A stretch of DNA of 64,000 bases from Acidobacteriota bacterium (GTDB lineage: Bacteria; Acidobacteriota; UBA6911; RPQK01; JAJDTT01), in contig JAPPLF010000093.1 in assembly GCA_028874215.1 (NCBI GenBank), positions 44,370-108,369 of the forward strand. The letters run 5' to 3'. A model generated the notes under the pieces. It was not told where the DNA came from and searched no databases. It saw only the letters and a program-made list of their open reading frames with translations. Shown piece after piece: positions 19,060 to 28,482 of this stretch (its first letter is position 1; each line of letters begins with the position of its first letter). The position numbers and the translations under genes were made by a program.

Positions 19060-21702
19060 ATGAAGACATCCGTGGAAATCCGCACCACCTTTCTGGATTT
19101 CTTCCGGGAACAAGGCCATCGCGTCGTCAAGAGCAGTTCCCTGATTCCAGGAGACGACCCGACGCTGCTCTTCACCAACGCCGGGATGAATCAGTTCAAG
19201 GAAGTCTTTCTGGGCCTGGAACAGAGGGAATACAACCGTGCCGTCACCTGCCAGAAATGCATGCGGGTGAGCGGCAAGCACAACGATCTGGACACCGTGG
19301 GCCGAACGCCCCTCCACCACACCTTCTTCGAGATGCTGGGGAACTTCTCGTTCGGAGACTACTTCAAGCGAGAGGCCGTCCGATTCGCCTGGGACTTGTG
19401 CACCGAGGTGTACGGCCTCGAGGCCCGCCGGCTCCACGCCACGGTCTACAAGGACGACGACGAAGCCTACGGACTCTGGCGCGAAGATATCGGCGTTCCC
19501 CGGGAGCGGGTCTACCGCCTGGGAGAGGAGGACAACTTCTGGGCCATGGGAGACACCGGTCCCTGCGGACCCTGCGCCGAGCTGCACTTCGACCTGGGCG
19601 TCAGTCCGCTGGGTCACCGGGACTGCGAGCTGGGATGCGAATGCGGCCGTTACGTGGAGATCTGGAACCTGGTCTTCATGCAGCTCAACCGGGATTCCCA
19701 GGGCCGAACCACTTCCCTGCCCTCGCCGTCCATCGATACGGGCATGGGTCTGGAACGCATCACGGCGATTCTTCAGGGCGTGACCAGCAACTACGACACC
19801 GATCTGTTCCAACCTCTCATCCAGGAGGCCGCGCGCCTCACCTCCAGCTCCTACGGAAACGACGACCGGACGGATGTGAGCCTGCGCATCCTGGCCGACC
19901 ACAGCCGCGCTTGCGCTTTCCTCATCGGGGACGGGGTCATACCGGACAACGAAGGCCGCGGCTACGTGCTCAGAAAAATCCTGCGGCGCGCCACTCGCCA
20001 CGGTCAGTTGCTGGGGAAGGAAGAGCCTTTCCTGTTCACTCTGGCCACCCTGGCGGCCGATCTGATGAGCGAGCCCTATCCCGATCTGGAGCCCCAACGG
20101 GAGTACCTGGCGCGGGTGGTGCGCTACGAGGAGGAGAAGTTCCGGGCCACGCTCGACCACGGAATGGGCCTGTTCGAAGAGATCGTGGACCGGGTTCGGG
20201 GATCGGATGGCGGAACCCTTCCGGGCAAGGATCTGTTCCGGCTCTACGACACCTTTGGGTTTCCCCTGGACCTGGCGCGGGACCTGGCCCAGGAGCGCTC
20301 CCTGGAGATCGACGAGCCCGGTTTCTTCGCCGAGATGGAGAAGCAGCGGCAGCGGGCCCGCGCCAGTTGGAAAGGGGCGGGCAAGACTCTGCAGCCGGTG
20401 CACCAGGAGTTGGCCGGAAAGGGGTACGAAACGGAGTTTACGGGTTACGAGCAACTGGAAGCCGTCCCGGGCTCGGTCCTGGCGCTGGTGGAGAACCAGA
20501 AACTGGTTCCGCGGCTGGGACCTGGAGAAGAGGGCGAAGTGGTGCTGGACCGCAGTCCTTTCTATGCCGAGGCGGGAGGCCAGGTCGGAGATCGTGGGAC
20601 TCTGGAGACCGACTCCGCCCGGTTCCGGATCCTCGACACCTACACTCCAGCCCAGGGACTGCGCCTCTCCCGCGTCCGTGTCCAACAGGGCGAGCTCAAG
20701 CCGGGAGACGCCGTTCGCTCCAGCGTGGATCTTCCCCGGCGGCGGGCCACCGCCCGAAACCACACTTCGACACACCTCATGCACGCCGCCTTGCGCCGGA
20801 TCCTGGGAGTCCACGTCAAGCAGGCCGGATCTCTCGTCGCCCCCGATCGTCTCCGGTTCGACTTCACCCATTTTCGGTCGGTGACGCCTGAGGAGCTTTC
20901 CCAGGTAGAGGATCTGGTCAACCGGGAAATCCGCCGCGACAGCGGTGTCGACACCCGTGTCCGGAGCCTGGATCAAGCTCTCGAGGAAGGCGCCACCGCA
21001 CTTTTCGGAGAGAAATACGATTCGCAGGTGCGGGTGGTCTCCATTCCCGATTTCAGCTTGGAGCTCTGCGGCGGCACCCACGTGGGAAGGACCGGAGAGA
21101 TCGGCCTCTTCAAGATCACCGGCGAGGGAAGCGTCTCCGCCGGCGTGCGGAGAATCGAAGCTCTGACGGGAGAGGCGGCCATGTCCCGTTACTCCCGGAT
21201 GGATGCCGTCGTATCCAGCCTCTCCCGGCGATTGAAGACTCCCATGACGGCCCTGGAAGAGGAGATCCGAAAGTCCCTGGAGGACCTCAAGCAGGTCCGG
21301 AAGCAGGTGGACGCCCTGCAGTTGAAGTTGGCCGGGCAGAAGAGCCTGGACACCCTGGACCGGTCGCGCCGGGTCCGGGGAATTCGCGTCGTGGCCGAAG
21401 AGGTGGCGGATCTGGACCGGAGCTCATTGCGCCAATTGGCCGATCAACTCAAGAACCGGCTCCAGTCCGGGGTCGTGGTCCTGGGAACGCCCATTGACGG
21501 GAAGGTCAGCCTGATCGCCATGGTCAGCGACGATCTGACCGATCGGATCCAGGCCCACGTTCTGATCCGCAAGCTGGCCCGGCTGGTGGGGGGAGGCGGA
21601 GGCGGACGGCCCGACATGGCCGAAGCCGGAGGCAGGGACGTTTCCCGGCTGGGAGAAGCCCTGGAGCAGACCTACCGGCTGGTGGAAGAGTCGCTGAACT
21701 GA
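19060..21702 (+). CDS. alaS: Alanine--tRNA ligase
   Basis: It charges tRNA-Ala and hydrolyses mischarged tRNA. ATG 19060 gives MKTSVEIRTTFLDFFREQGH, the canonical N-terminus; the in-frame GTG at 18952 lies inside the dispersed repeat. Motifs are FTNAGMNQFKEVFLG, the editing-domain zinc ligands HTSTHLMHAA and CGGTHVGRTGEIG, and the C-Ala domain with GGGGGGRPDMAEAGG. At 880 residues it is complete. Confidence 0.96.
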   Translation: MKTSVEIRTTFLDFFREQGHRVVKSSSLIPGDDPTLLFTNAGMNQFKEVFLGLEQREYNRAVTCQKCMRVSGKHNDLDTVGRTPLHHTFFEMLGNFSFGDYFKREAVRFAWDLCTEVYGLEARRLHATVYKDDDEAYGLWREDIGVPRERVYRLGEEDNFWAMGDTGPCGPCAELHFDLGVSPLGHRDCELGCECGRYVEIWNLVFMQLNRDSQGRTTSLPSPSIDTGMGLERITAILQGVTSNYDTDLFQPLIQEAARLTSSSYGNDDRTDVSLRILADHSRACAFLIGDGVIPDNEGRGYVLRKILRRATRHGQLLGKEEPFLFTLATLAADLMSEPYPDLEPQREYLARVVRYEEEKFRATLDHGMGLFEEIVDRVRGSDGGTLPGKDLFRLYDTFGFPLDLARDLAQERSLEIDEPGFFAEMEKQRQRARASWKGAGKTLQPVHQELAGKGYETEFTGYEQLEAVPGSVLALVENQKLVPRLGPGEEGEVVLDRSPFYAEAGGQVGDRGTLETDSARFRILDTYTPAQGLRLSRVRVQQGELKPGDAVRSSVDLPRRRATARNHTSTHLMHAALRRILGVHVKQAGSLVAPDRLRFDFTHFRSVTPEELSQVEDLVNREIRRDSGVDTRVRSLDQALEEGATALFGEKYDSQVRVVSIPDFSLELCGGTHVGRTGEIGLFKITGEGSVSAGVRRIEALTGEAAMSRYSRMDAVVSSLSRRLKTPMTALEEEIRKSLEDLKQVRKQVDALQLKLAGQKSLDTLDRSRRVRGIRVVAEEVADLDRSSLRQLADQLKNRLQSGVVVLGTPIDGKVSLIAMVSDDLTDRIQAHVLIRKLARLVGGGGGGRPDMAEAGGRDVSRLGEALEQTYRLVEESLN

Positions 21703-21711
21703 GATTCGGGT

Positions 21712-21717
21712 TATACT
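21712..21717 (+). promoter_or_regulatory. Candidate -10 (TATACT) 7 bases before the transglycosylase start
   Basis: TATACT ends 7 bases upstream of ATG 21725; a -35 at the right distance is poor. If active the transcript is leaderless for that ATG, or has a roughly 80-base leader for the internal ATG at 21806. Confidence 0.35.
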
Positions 21718-21724
21718 GGCTCGA

Positions 21725-22432
21725 ATGGCGGCGACCAGCGCAACGCATCGAATCATCCCGATTTCGACTCGGCCATCCCGGCGGCCGGAGCATCCTATCC
21801 GGCAAATGATGGTTTTGTTGCTGGTGCTGCTGACGGCGTCGCCTTCCCTGCTGGCGAACCGGATCCACAGCTATTGGAGAGAAGACGGCGTGCGCGTGCT
21901 CACCAACCTGGCCCCGGCCCGGCCGGAACGGCACGGCCTGCGGTCTCAACCCGGCCGCGGACCCGGCCTCTATCAATCCACGGTACAGGAGATCTCTCTG
22001 CGCTACGGCGTGGACATGGATTTGGTGAACGCCGTCATCCGCGTCGAAAGCAACTTCCGCCCGGAAGCCGTCTCTCCCAAGGGATGCCTGGGGCTGATGC
22101 AACTGCACCCCGATACGGCTCGCCGGTTCGGCGTCCGCGACGTGTTCGATCCGGTCCAGAACATCGAAGGAGGAGTCCGATACCTGGAATTCCTCCTCGA
22201 CTATTTCCAAGGCGACCTGGAACTGGCTCTCGCCGGATACAACGCGGGAGAGAACGCGGTGATCCGCTACGGGGGCGTCCCTCCGTACCCGGAAACCATC
22301 GACTACGTGAAAAAGGTCCGGCGGCTCTACGGATTCGCCTCCGCCCGCGTCCCCGGCGACCGGATCCTTCGGGTGGTCCAACCGGGTGGACGGGTTCTGC
22401 TGACCAACCTCCCCCAATCGAATCCCTTTTAG
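21725..22432 (+). CDS. Lytic transglycosylase (SLT family)
   Basis: The protein cleaves peptidoglycan glycan strands with formation of anhydro-MurNAc. An N-terminal hydrophobic segment (about residues 28-45) acts as signal or anchor. The SLT domain runs from about residue 85: catalytic glutamate in IRVESNFRPEAVSPKG, CLGLMQLHPDTARRFG and AGYNAGENAVIRYGGVPPYPET. The start could also be ATG 21806, giving a more normal signal peptide beginning MMVLLLVLL. A 60-residue linker between signal and SLT domain looks DUF4124-like. The gene follows alaS by 22 bases and precedes a cell-wall amidase, forming a murein-remodelling pair. Confidence 0.9.
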   Translation: MAATSATHRIIPISTRPSRRPEHPIRQMMVLLLVLLTASPSLLANRIHSYWREDGVRVLTNLAPARPERHGLRSQPGRGPGLYQSTVQEISLRYGVDMDLVNAVIRVESNFRPEAVSPKGCLGLMQLHPDTARRFGVRDVFDPVQNIEGGVRYLEFLLDYFQGDLELALAGYNAGENAVIRYGGVPPYPETIDYVKKVRRLYGFASARVPGDRILRVVQPGGRVLLTNLPQSNPF

Positions 22433-22529
22433 GGCCGGGCGCCCCACACTCGCCTTTTCGAAGTTGACAGTCGCAGTGTGTACAATTGCGGTTGGTATCA
22501 GTCCACCCCGGGGCCAAAGGAGTGTGACT

Positions 22530-24182
22530 GTGCTGATCCGATTTCGTCTGCTTCCGGCGCTGTTCCTGGTGGTCGTTGGCGGGTCCCCGATCCTGAGTCA
22601 GGACCGCAAGGCCGCTGAATCGGCCTACGCCGAGGCCTTCCGGTTCGGACTTGAGCTGCTGGCCAAGCCGGAATCCAAGCGGACGATTCCCGACTACCGG
22701 AAGGCCGTCTCACTCTACCGCCGAGTCGTCGACCTGGATCCGGATCCGGAAATCGCCGCCGATTCCATTTACGCCGTCGCAACCCTGTACGACCGCATGG
22801 CCGATCGTGCGCCGCAGGGCGAATACCGCCGGGAAGCCGTTCGCGCCTATCGCCGCCTGGCCCGGGAATACCCGCGGTCGCGCCATCGCGGCCCCGCCCT
22901 CGACCGGGCCGAACAGTTGGAAACGCCGGTCCTCCGAAAGGCCCCGGTTTCCGGAAAGACGCCTCTGGCCGTGGTCTCCGAGATTCGCTACCGCGCCAGC
23001 GAGAACTACACCCGCGTCGTCATCCAACTGGACCGGGAGGTGCAGTTCGAGAAACAGGTCCTCCAGTCACCCGACAGGATCTATTTCGACCTTGCGGGAA
23101 CCCGCCCGGGGCCCGATCTGAATGGACGAACCATCAGCGTGGACGGCGTCTTCATCAAACGGATCCGTGTCGCCCGAAACCGCCCGGAGGTGGTCCGTGT
23201 GGTTCTGGACTACAACAAGATCCGAAAACAAACCGTGTTCGCCCTGTTCGAACCGTTTCGCATCGTCATCGATACCCATGGCCACGGCTCCGGGCGGAAG
23301 GCCAAAACGACCCGGGAGTTCAGCACCGCCCGACCGGCTCGTCCGGCCCCTTCGGCCGTTGCGACTCGCAGAAAACCTCCGGAAACGCGGCGGGCCGCCA
23401 AACGCGGACCGCAGGAAGACCTCACCCTCACCCGGGTGTTGGGATTGAAGGTGGGACGTGTCGTCGTGGACCCCGGCCATGGCGGTCACGACGCGGGAGC
23501 CATCGGTCCCGGAGGCCTGCGGGAGAAGGACCTGGTCCTGAGCATCGCCAAACGCCTGAAGCCGTTGTTGGAACAGCGCCTCGGCACCCAGGTGATCATG
23601 ACCCGGGACGACGACCGTTTCATCCCCCTGGAAGAGCGTACCGCCATCGCCAACCAGCACCAGGCCGATCTCTTCATCTCCATTCACGGAAACTCCAGCC
23701 ACGGGAGACGGGCCACCGGGGCGGAAACCTTCTACCTGAACTTTGCCCGGTCCGCGTCGGCGCAGGAAGTGGCCACGCGGGAGAACGCCGCATCCCAACG
23801 CACGGTCGGAGAGCTCGAAGACCTGGTGCGCCAGATCACCAAGGGAACCCACAACGCCGAGTCGCGTAAATTGGCCGGTGTGGTACAGGCCAACCTGTTC
23901 TCGGGAATCAAGAAGCACCGCCGGCCATTCCTGAACCGCGGTGTCAAGACGGCTCCCTTCATCGTGCTCATGGGAGCGAGCATGCCCAGCATCCTCACCG
24001 AGGTCGGATTCATCAGCAATCCGGACGAAGAGAGGTTCCTGACCACTGCCGAGAACCATCAAAGGGTCGCCGAAGCCCTGTTCGAGGGTGTAAAACAGTA
24101 CCTCCAAGACTTGGCTAACGCCGGCTCCCAGGGAGACTTGGCCGGAATTCAGGTGCGGGACCGAAAGGGGAAAAAGAAGTGA
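22530..24182 (+). CDS. N-acetylmuramoyl-L-alanine amidase (AMIN + Amidase_3)
   Basis: This is a secreted zinc enzyme that removes stem peptides from murein, typically at division. GTG 22530 is chosen as start because AAAGGAG (22516-22522) precedes it by 7 bases and a clean signal peptide follows (LIRFRLLPALFLVVVGGSPILS). Residues 30-125 form a TPR-like helical segment, about 150-250 an AMIN domain (VVSEIRYRASENYTRVVIQL), then a basic linker. The Amidase_3 domain has zinc ligands in VVDPGHGGHDAGA, GLREKDLVLS and ISIHGNSS, and catalytic Glu in ILTEVGFISNPDEE. Confidence 0.94.
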   Translation: MLIRFRLLPALFLVVVGGSPILSQDRKAAESAYAEAFRFGLELLAKPESKRTIPDYRKAVSLYRRVVDLDPDPEIAADSIYAVATLYDRMADRAPQGEYRREAVRAYRRLAREYPRSRHRGPALDRAEQLETPVLRKAPVSGKTPLAVVSEIRYRASENYTRVVIQLDREVQFEKQVLQSPDRIYFDLAGTRPGPDLNGRTISVDGVFIKRIRVARNRPEVVRVVLDYNKIRKQTVFALFEPFRIVIDTHGHGSGRKAKTTREFSTARPARPAPSAVATRRKPPETRRAAKRGPQEDLTLTRVLGLKVGRVVVDPGHGGHDAGAIGPGGLREKDLVLSIAKRLKPLLEQRLGTQVIMTRDDDRFIPLEERTAIANQHQADLFISIHGNSSHGRRATGAETFYLNFARSASAQEVATRENAASQRTVGELEDLVRQITKGTHNAESRKLAGVVQANLFSGIKKHRRPFLNRGVKTAPFIVLMGASMPSILTEVGFISNPDEERFLTTAENHQRVAEALFEGVKQYLQDLANAGSQGDLAGIQVRDRKGKKK

Positions 24183-24201
24183 AAGAAGAGGCGTTTGAAC
24201 C

Positions 24202-25338
24202 GTGAGAGTGCCGTTGCTCTACGGGTTTGTTTTCTCCGCATTCCTGGCGCCACTCCATTCCCAGGATTCGCCCGCGGGAGTTCAGCAGTATTTGGAACGG
24301 TTGTCCGGGTACCGATTCCACCTGCTTGAGAAGTCAGCCGGCCCGGAACGGGCGGCCGGGGATTTTTCGCGGCCCGTGCTGGAAGAATACGCCGTTCAGT
24401 CCTATTCCCGGTGGCGCCTCCAGGGACCTGGCGACTCGCCCCTGGCAATGGAGGTCCACGAGACGCTGCATCAGCAGGGCGCATTCGGCTTGTACCGGCT
24501 CGATTCGCTGCTGCGGCCCGGCGCCCGGGACCGGCTCGAGCTGCCGGTGGAGAACCGCTACAGAGAAGGGAGTTGTATCTTCTGGCGGGGCCCCTTTCTG
24601 TTTCGACTCACCGCCGGACCGGGACCCCGGGCGCGGGATCAGCTCAAAGGCGCCGTGGCGGCTCTCGTGGAAGCGATCCCCATCGTCAATCTCCATCCCG
24701 TGACGGTGTTGCACCTGCCGCGTCAGGACCTGGTCACGGAATCGGTCGGCATCTATCTGGGGCCGGCGGCCCTGGCCAATAACGATCGCTTCCCCGACCC
24801 GCTCATGGACAAGATCGGTTTCCAGGACCGGGTCGAAGTCGCCTTCGCGGACTATGGCCCGGAGGTCGGTTCCCTGTTTCTGCTGGCCTACCCGACCCCG
24901 TCCCTGGCGGCCGAGTACTTCCTCGAGCTGCAGAACTCATTGCATTCGTTCTTTTCTCCCGACGGTATCTACATCAAGCGGAGCGGCTTGCTGCTGGCTG
25001 TCTTTCTGGGAACCGAATCCAGGGCACAGGCCGTATTGGGAGAGGTTCAATGGGCGCCGGCGGTGAAATGGGTCCATGACCGGACCGTTCAGGTGGAGCC
25101 AAAGGGCGAGGCCCGGAGTTTTCTGGACATGCTGTTGCGAACGGCATTGGCCACCGTCTGCTTCATCGTGGGCAGCTTCGGTTTCGGCTGTTTCCTCGGC
25201 TACATCTGGCACCGGATTGACGAACGCTTCCCGGCGTGGTCGTCCAGGAATGACGCCATACACCTGAATCTGTCGGGGTCCGCTCCCACGCCGGACCGCG
25301 TCGAGAGGCCATCCTGGCCGGGATTCCGAAAATCATGA
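24202..25338 (+). CDS. DUF6599-like membrane-anchored exported protein
   Basis: The 378-residue protein has an N-terminal signal peptide (ending PLHS). A soluble domain follows (about 25-300) containing SVGIYLGPAALANNDRFPDP, and a single transmembrane helix lies near residues 312-338 (ALATVCFIVGSFGFGCFLGYIW) before a short cytoplasmic tail. The layout matches a family common in Acidobacteria and annotated DUF6599; I make this link from memory of the family pattern. Function is unknown. It overlaps the glycerate kinase gene by four bases (ATGA). Confidence 0.65.
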   Translation: MRVPLLYGFVFSAFLAPLHSQDSPAGVQQYLERLSGYRFHLLEKSAGPERAAGDFSRPVLEEYAVQSYSRWRLQGPGDSPLAMEVHETLHQQGAFGLYRLDSLLRPGARDRLELPVENRYREGSCIFWRGPFLFRLTAGPGPRARDQLKGAVAALVEAIPIVNLHPVTVLHLPRQDLVTESVGIYLGPAALANNDRFPDPLMDKIGFQDRVEVAFADYGPEVGSLFLLAYPTPSLAAEYFLELQNSLHSFFSPDGIYIKRSGLLLAVFLGTESRAQAVLGEVQWAPAVKWVHDRTVQVEPKGEARSFLDMLLRTALATVCFIVGSFGFGCFLGYIWHRIDERFPAWSSRNDAIHLNLSGSAPTPDRVERPSWPGFRKS

Positions 25339-26693
25339 CCGGCGGGAAGTCAATCCGGTTGGAAAGGGTCCTCGAGCTTGTCTACCGTGCGGCTCTGGCG
25401 GCGGTGGATCCGGGCCGGACGGTTCGAGACTCCTTGTTTCTGGACGATGAAGTGCTTCGCGTGGGAGACCGGAACTATCCGCTGAGGGGGTTCCGCAGGG
25501 TCTTCCTGGCCGGCGCCGGGAAGGCCGCCGTTCCCATGGCCCGCGCCGTCGAACAGATCCTGGGAGATCGTCTGAGCGGTGGTCTGGTGGTGGTCAAGTA
25601 CGGGCACGGCGGAGTTCTGGACAGAACCCGGGTGATGGAGGCCGGGCATCCCGAACCGGATGAGAACGGCGTCGCCGCCGCGTCCCGGATCCTGGAATTC
25701 CTGGACCGGAACCTGACGTCCCGGGACCTTCTCCTGGTGCTCATCTCAGGGGGCGGCTCGGCCCTGACTCCCTGCCCCGTCCCGGGAATCACGCTCTCCG
25801 ACAAGCAGGCGGCCACCTCCGTCCTCTTGAACTCGGGCGCCACCATCCACGAGATCAACGCCATTCGGAAGCACCTGAGCCGATTCAAGGGAGGCCGCCT
25901 GTTGCGGCACACCCACGGCGCCCAGGTGGTTTCCCTGCTCCTCTCCGACGTGGTCGGGGACGACTTGAGCAGCATCGCCTCGGGACCCACCGTTCCCGAT
26001 CCCACCCGCTTCGAAGACTGTCTGGGAATCCTGAGGCAGTACGGGATCCGGACCGCCGTGCCCGGTCCCGTGCTGCGGTATCTGCAGGAGGGCGCCGCCG
26101 GTGGAGTGGACGCCCCGCGGGAGACCCCCAAAGAGAACGACCCGGCCTTCGTGAAGGTCCAGAACAGGGTGGTGGGAAGCAACATCCTGGCTCTGAAGGC
26201 GGCGGCAGCCGAATCCCGCCGCCTGGGCTTCGCACCCCTGATCCTCTCTTCCTCCATCTACGGCAACACGGAGGACGTGGCCAAGGTCCACGTGGGCATC
26301 GCCCGGGAAGTGCTCCAGAGCGGCCTTCCGGTCGCCCCACCCTGTTGCATCATCTCCGGAGGGGAGACCACGGTCAGAGTCACCGGATCGGGAAAAGGCG
26401 GCAGGAACCAGGAGTTCGCCCTCTGGTGCGCCCGCGAAATGGAAAGTTGGGGAGCCGAGCCGGTGCTCATCGCCTCCATCGGTTCGGACGGCAACGACGG
26501 TCCCACCGACGCCGCCGGGGCCTGGGCCAGACCGGAAACCACACGAAGGTCCCGTTCGCTGGGACTCGATCCGGAGTCCTACCTGGGCGACAACGACTCC
26601 TACCACTTTTTCGAGAAGCTGGGCGACCTCATCATCACCGGCCCCACCCAGACCAACGTGATGGACCTCCGGTTCATCCTGGTGGGAAGCTAA
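25335..26693 (+). CDS. gck: Glycerate 2-kinase (GckA/MOFRL type)
   Basis: It phosphorylates D-glycerate, feeding glyoxylate- or serine-derived carbon into glycolysis. The N-terminal DUF4147 Rossmann-like part shows FLAGAGKAAVPMARAVEQIL and LISGGGSALTPCPVPGITL. The C-terminal MOFRL domain shows ISGGETTVRVTGSGKGGRNQEFAL and IGSDGNDGPTDAAGAW. 452 residues is typical. It is coupled to the DUF6599-like gene. Confidence 0.92.
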   Translation: MTGGKSIRLERVLELVYRAALAAVDPGRTVRDSLFLDDEVLRVGDRNYPLRGFRRVFLAGAGKAAVPMARAVEQILGDRLSGGLVVVKYGHGGVLDRTRVMEAGHPEPDENGVAAASRILEFLDRNLTSRDLLLVLISGGGSALTPCPVPGITLSDKQAATSVLLNSGATIHEINAIRKHLSRFKGGRLLRHTHGAQVVSLLLSDVVGDDLSSIASGPTVPDPTRFEDCLGILRQYGIRTAVPGPVLRYLQEGAAGGVDAPRETPKENDPAFVKVQNRVVGSNILALKAAAAESRRLGFAPLILSSSIYGNTEDVAKVHVGIAREVLQSGLPVAPPCCIISGGETTVRVTGSGKGGRNQEFALWCAREMESWGAEPVLIASIGSDGNDGPTDAAGAWARPETTRRSRSLGLDPESYLGDNDSYHFFEKLGDLIITGPTQTNVMDLRFILVGS

Positions 26694-26701
26694 CCCGCGG
26701 T

Positions 26702-28420
26702 TCAGAAACCGCGGGCCTCGCCCCAGAGGCGAGGGTCGGCCACACCTTCCCGCAGGCCGCTGACAGGGTCCACGCGGATGCAGTGGGCATCGCCGATCCG
26801 GCCGCGATAGACCACCTCGTGTCCCAGTGACTCCAACTCGGCTTCGACCTCTCGGGACAAGGCGCCGGTTTCGGCCACGATCCGGTCGGGCATCCACTGG
26901 TGGTGGATCCGGGGCTCATCGACGGCCGCGTACAGATCCATCTCCTGGTCCAACACGTTGAGAATGATCTGCAGAACCGTGTTGATGATGGTGGGTCCGC
27001 CGGGACTCCCCAGAACCAGCAGGACCTTGCCGTCCTGCTTGACGAGGGTGGGCGTCATGGCGCTCAGCGGCCGCTTTCCGGGAGCGATGGCGTTGGCCTC
27101 GCCCTGGAGCAACCCGAACATGTTGGGGACTCCCGGGCGGGAGGTGAAGTCGTCCATTTCGTTGTTCAGCAGGAATCCGGCTCCCTTGACGGTGGCGCCG
27201 GAACCGAAATTACCGTTGATGGTGGTGGTGATGGCCACCGCGCTCCCCGCGGGGTCCACCACCGAGAGATGCGTGGTCTGCGGCGACTCCTCGGCAAAGG
27301 GACCCGCGGCAACCTGGCTGCTCTCGGTAGCGGCCGTCTCGTCCAGATCCCCCAACCGTTCCCGGGCATGTTCCCGGGAAAGGAGACGATCGACGGGCAC
27401 CTCGGCGAAATCCGCGTCCCCCATGGTCGCGGCGCGGTCGGCGAAGGCACGGCGCATGATTTCCGCCAACAGATGGAGCCGCCCAGTGGTCTCCTGCCGG
27501 CGACCGGCCAACTCCAGCATGTTGAGCATCTCGATGAGGATCACGCCCCCGGAGCTGGGAGGACCCATGGACACGACTTCATAACCCCGGTAACGCCCCC
27601 GGACCGGAGGCCGGATCCGGGCCACATAGTTGGCCAGGTCTTCCCGCGTCATGATCCCGCCGTGAGCCTCCATGTCCCGCTGGATCAGCTCGGCGATCTC
27701 GCCCCGGTAGAAGGCCTCGGCGCCATTGCAGGCAACGGCCTCCAGCGTGCGCGCCAAGTCGGGCTGCGTGAAGGTCCGGCCGGGCGCCGGGGGACTTCCG
27801 CCGGGCAGGAAGATGCGCCGGGTTTCGTCGAACCGCTCCAGGAGGGGAGCTGCCGACTCCAGCGATCGGGCGAAGTGTTCTTCCACTACGAAGCCGCTCC
27901 GGGCCAGTTCGATGGCCGGCTCCAGCAACCGGCTCCAGGGAAGCGTCCCGAAACGGCTCCAGGCCAAGTGGAGCCCGGCCACTGAACCGGGTACCCCCGA
28001 GGCCAAGTAACCGACGGTGGACAACTCCGGAACCACCTCCCCCGCGGCGTCCAGGTACATGTCGCGGCCGGCGCCGCCGGGGGCCATCTCGCGATAGTCC
28101 ACGCTGATCTCCCGGCCGGTCTCGGCATCGTGGTAGAGCAGGAACCCCCCGCCTCCCACATTGCCGGCGATGGGGTGCACGACGGCGAGCGCGAAGCTCA
28201 CGGCGACGGCGGCGTCGATGGCGTTCCCACCTTCGCGCATGACATCGACACCCGCCTGACTGGCCAACGGACTGGAGCTGACCACCATCCCCCGGGAAGC
28301 GACGGTGGGGCCCGGAGCCGTCACCTCGGGACGGCAGGAGAGGAGACCCGTGGTGACGAACAGGATCAGGACCCAGCCCGGCAGCCGGGGTGCAGATGCC
28401 GTACGGTGGAACGAAATCAT
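26702..28420 (-). CDS. ggt: Gamma-glutamyltransferase (lipoprotein)
   Basis: This autoprocessed Ntn-hydrolase transfers or hydrolyses gamma-glutamyl groups of glutathione in the periplasm. ATG 28420 gives a lipoprotein signal: hydrophobic LPGWVLILFVTTGLLS followed by Cys in lipobox LLSC, so the mature protein is probably membrane-anchored. Motifs include VVSSSPLASQAGVDVMREGGNAIDAAVA, the processing threonine in ESPQTTHLSVVDPAG and the substrate loop SPGGPTIINTVLQ. It converges with the glycerate kinase gene with an 8-bp gap. Confidence 0.94.
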   Translation of the reverse strand: MISFHRTASAPRLPGWVLILFVTTGLLSCRPEVTAPGPTVASRGMVVSSSPLASQAGVDVMREGGNAIDAAVAVSFALAVVHPIAGNVGGGGFLLYHDAETGREISVDYREMAPGGAGRDMYLDAAGEVVPELSTVGYLASGVPGSVAGLHLAWSRFGTLPWSRLLEPAIELARSGFVVEEHFARSLESAAPLLERFDETRRIFLPGGSPPAPGRTFTQPDLARTLEAVACNGAEAFYRGEIAELIQRDMEAHGGIMTREDLANYVARIRPPVRGRYRGYEVVSMGPPSSGGVILIEMLNMLELAGRRQETTGRLHLLAEIMRRAFADRAATMGDADFAEVPVDRLLSREHARERLGDLDETAATESSQVAAGPFAEESPQTTHLSVVDPAGSAVAITTTINGNFGSGATVKGAGFLLNNEMDDFTSRPGVPNMFGLLQGEANAIAPGKRPLSAMTPTLVKQDGKVLLVLGSPGGPTIINTVLQIILNVLDQEMDLYAAVDEPRIHHQWMPDRIVAETGALSREVEAELESLGHEVVYRGRIGDAHCIRVDPVSGLREGVADPRLWGEARGF

Positions 28421-28482
28421 GGCGTAATTCCGGCTATTCGAGGTGACGTCCAAGAGTCAGCAGGCAGTAAGGGTTTCGGGCG

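Noticed and set aside
22464-22486. Sigma-70 promoter TTGACA...TACAAT before the amidase gene
   Set aside because: The two hexamers are only 11 bp apart, too close to work together; TTGACA alone is not sufficient.
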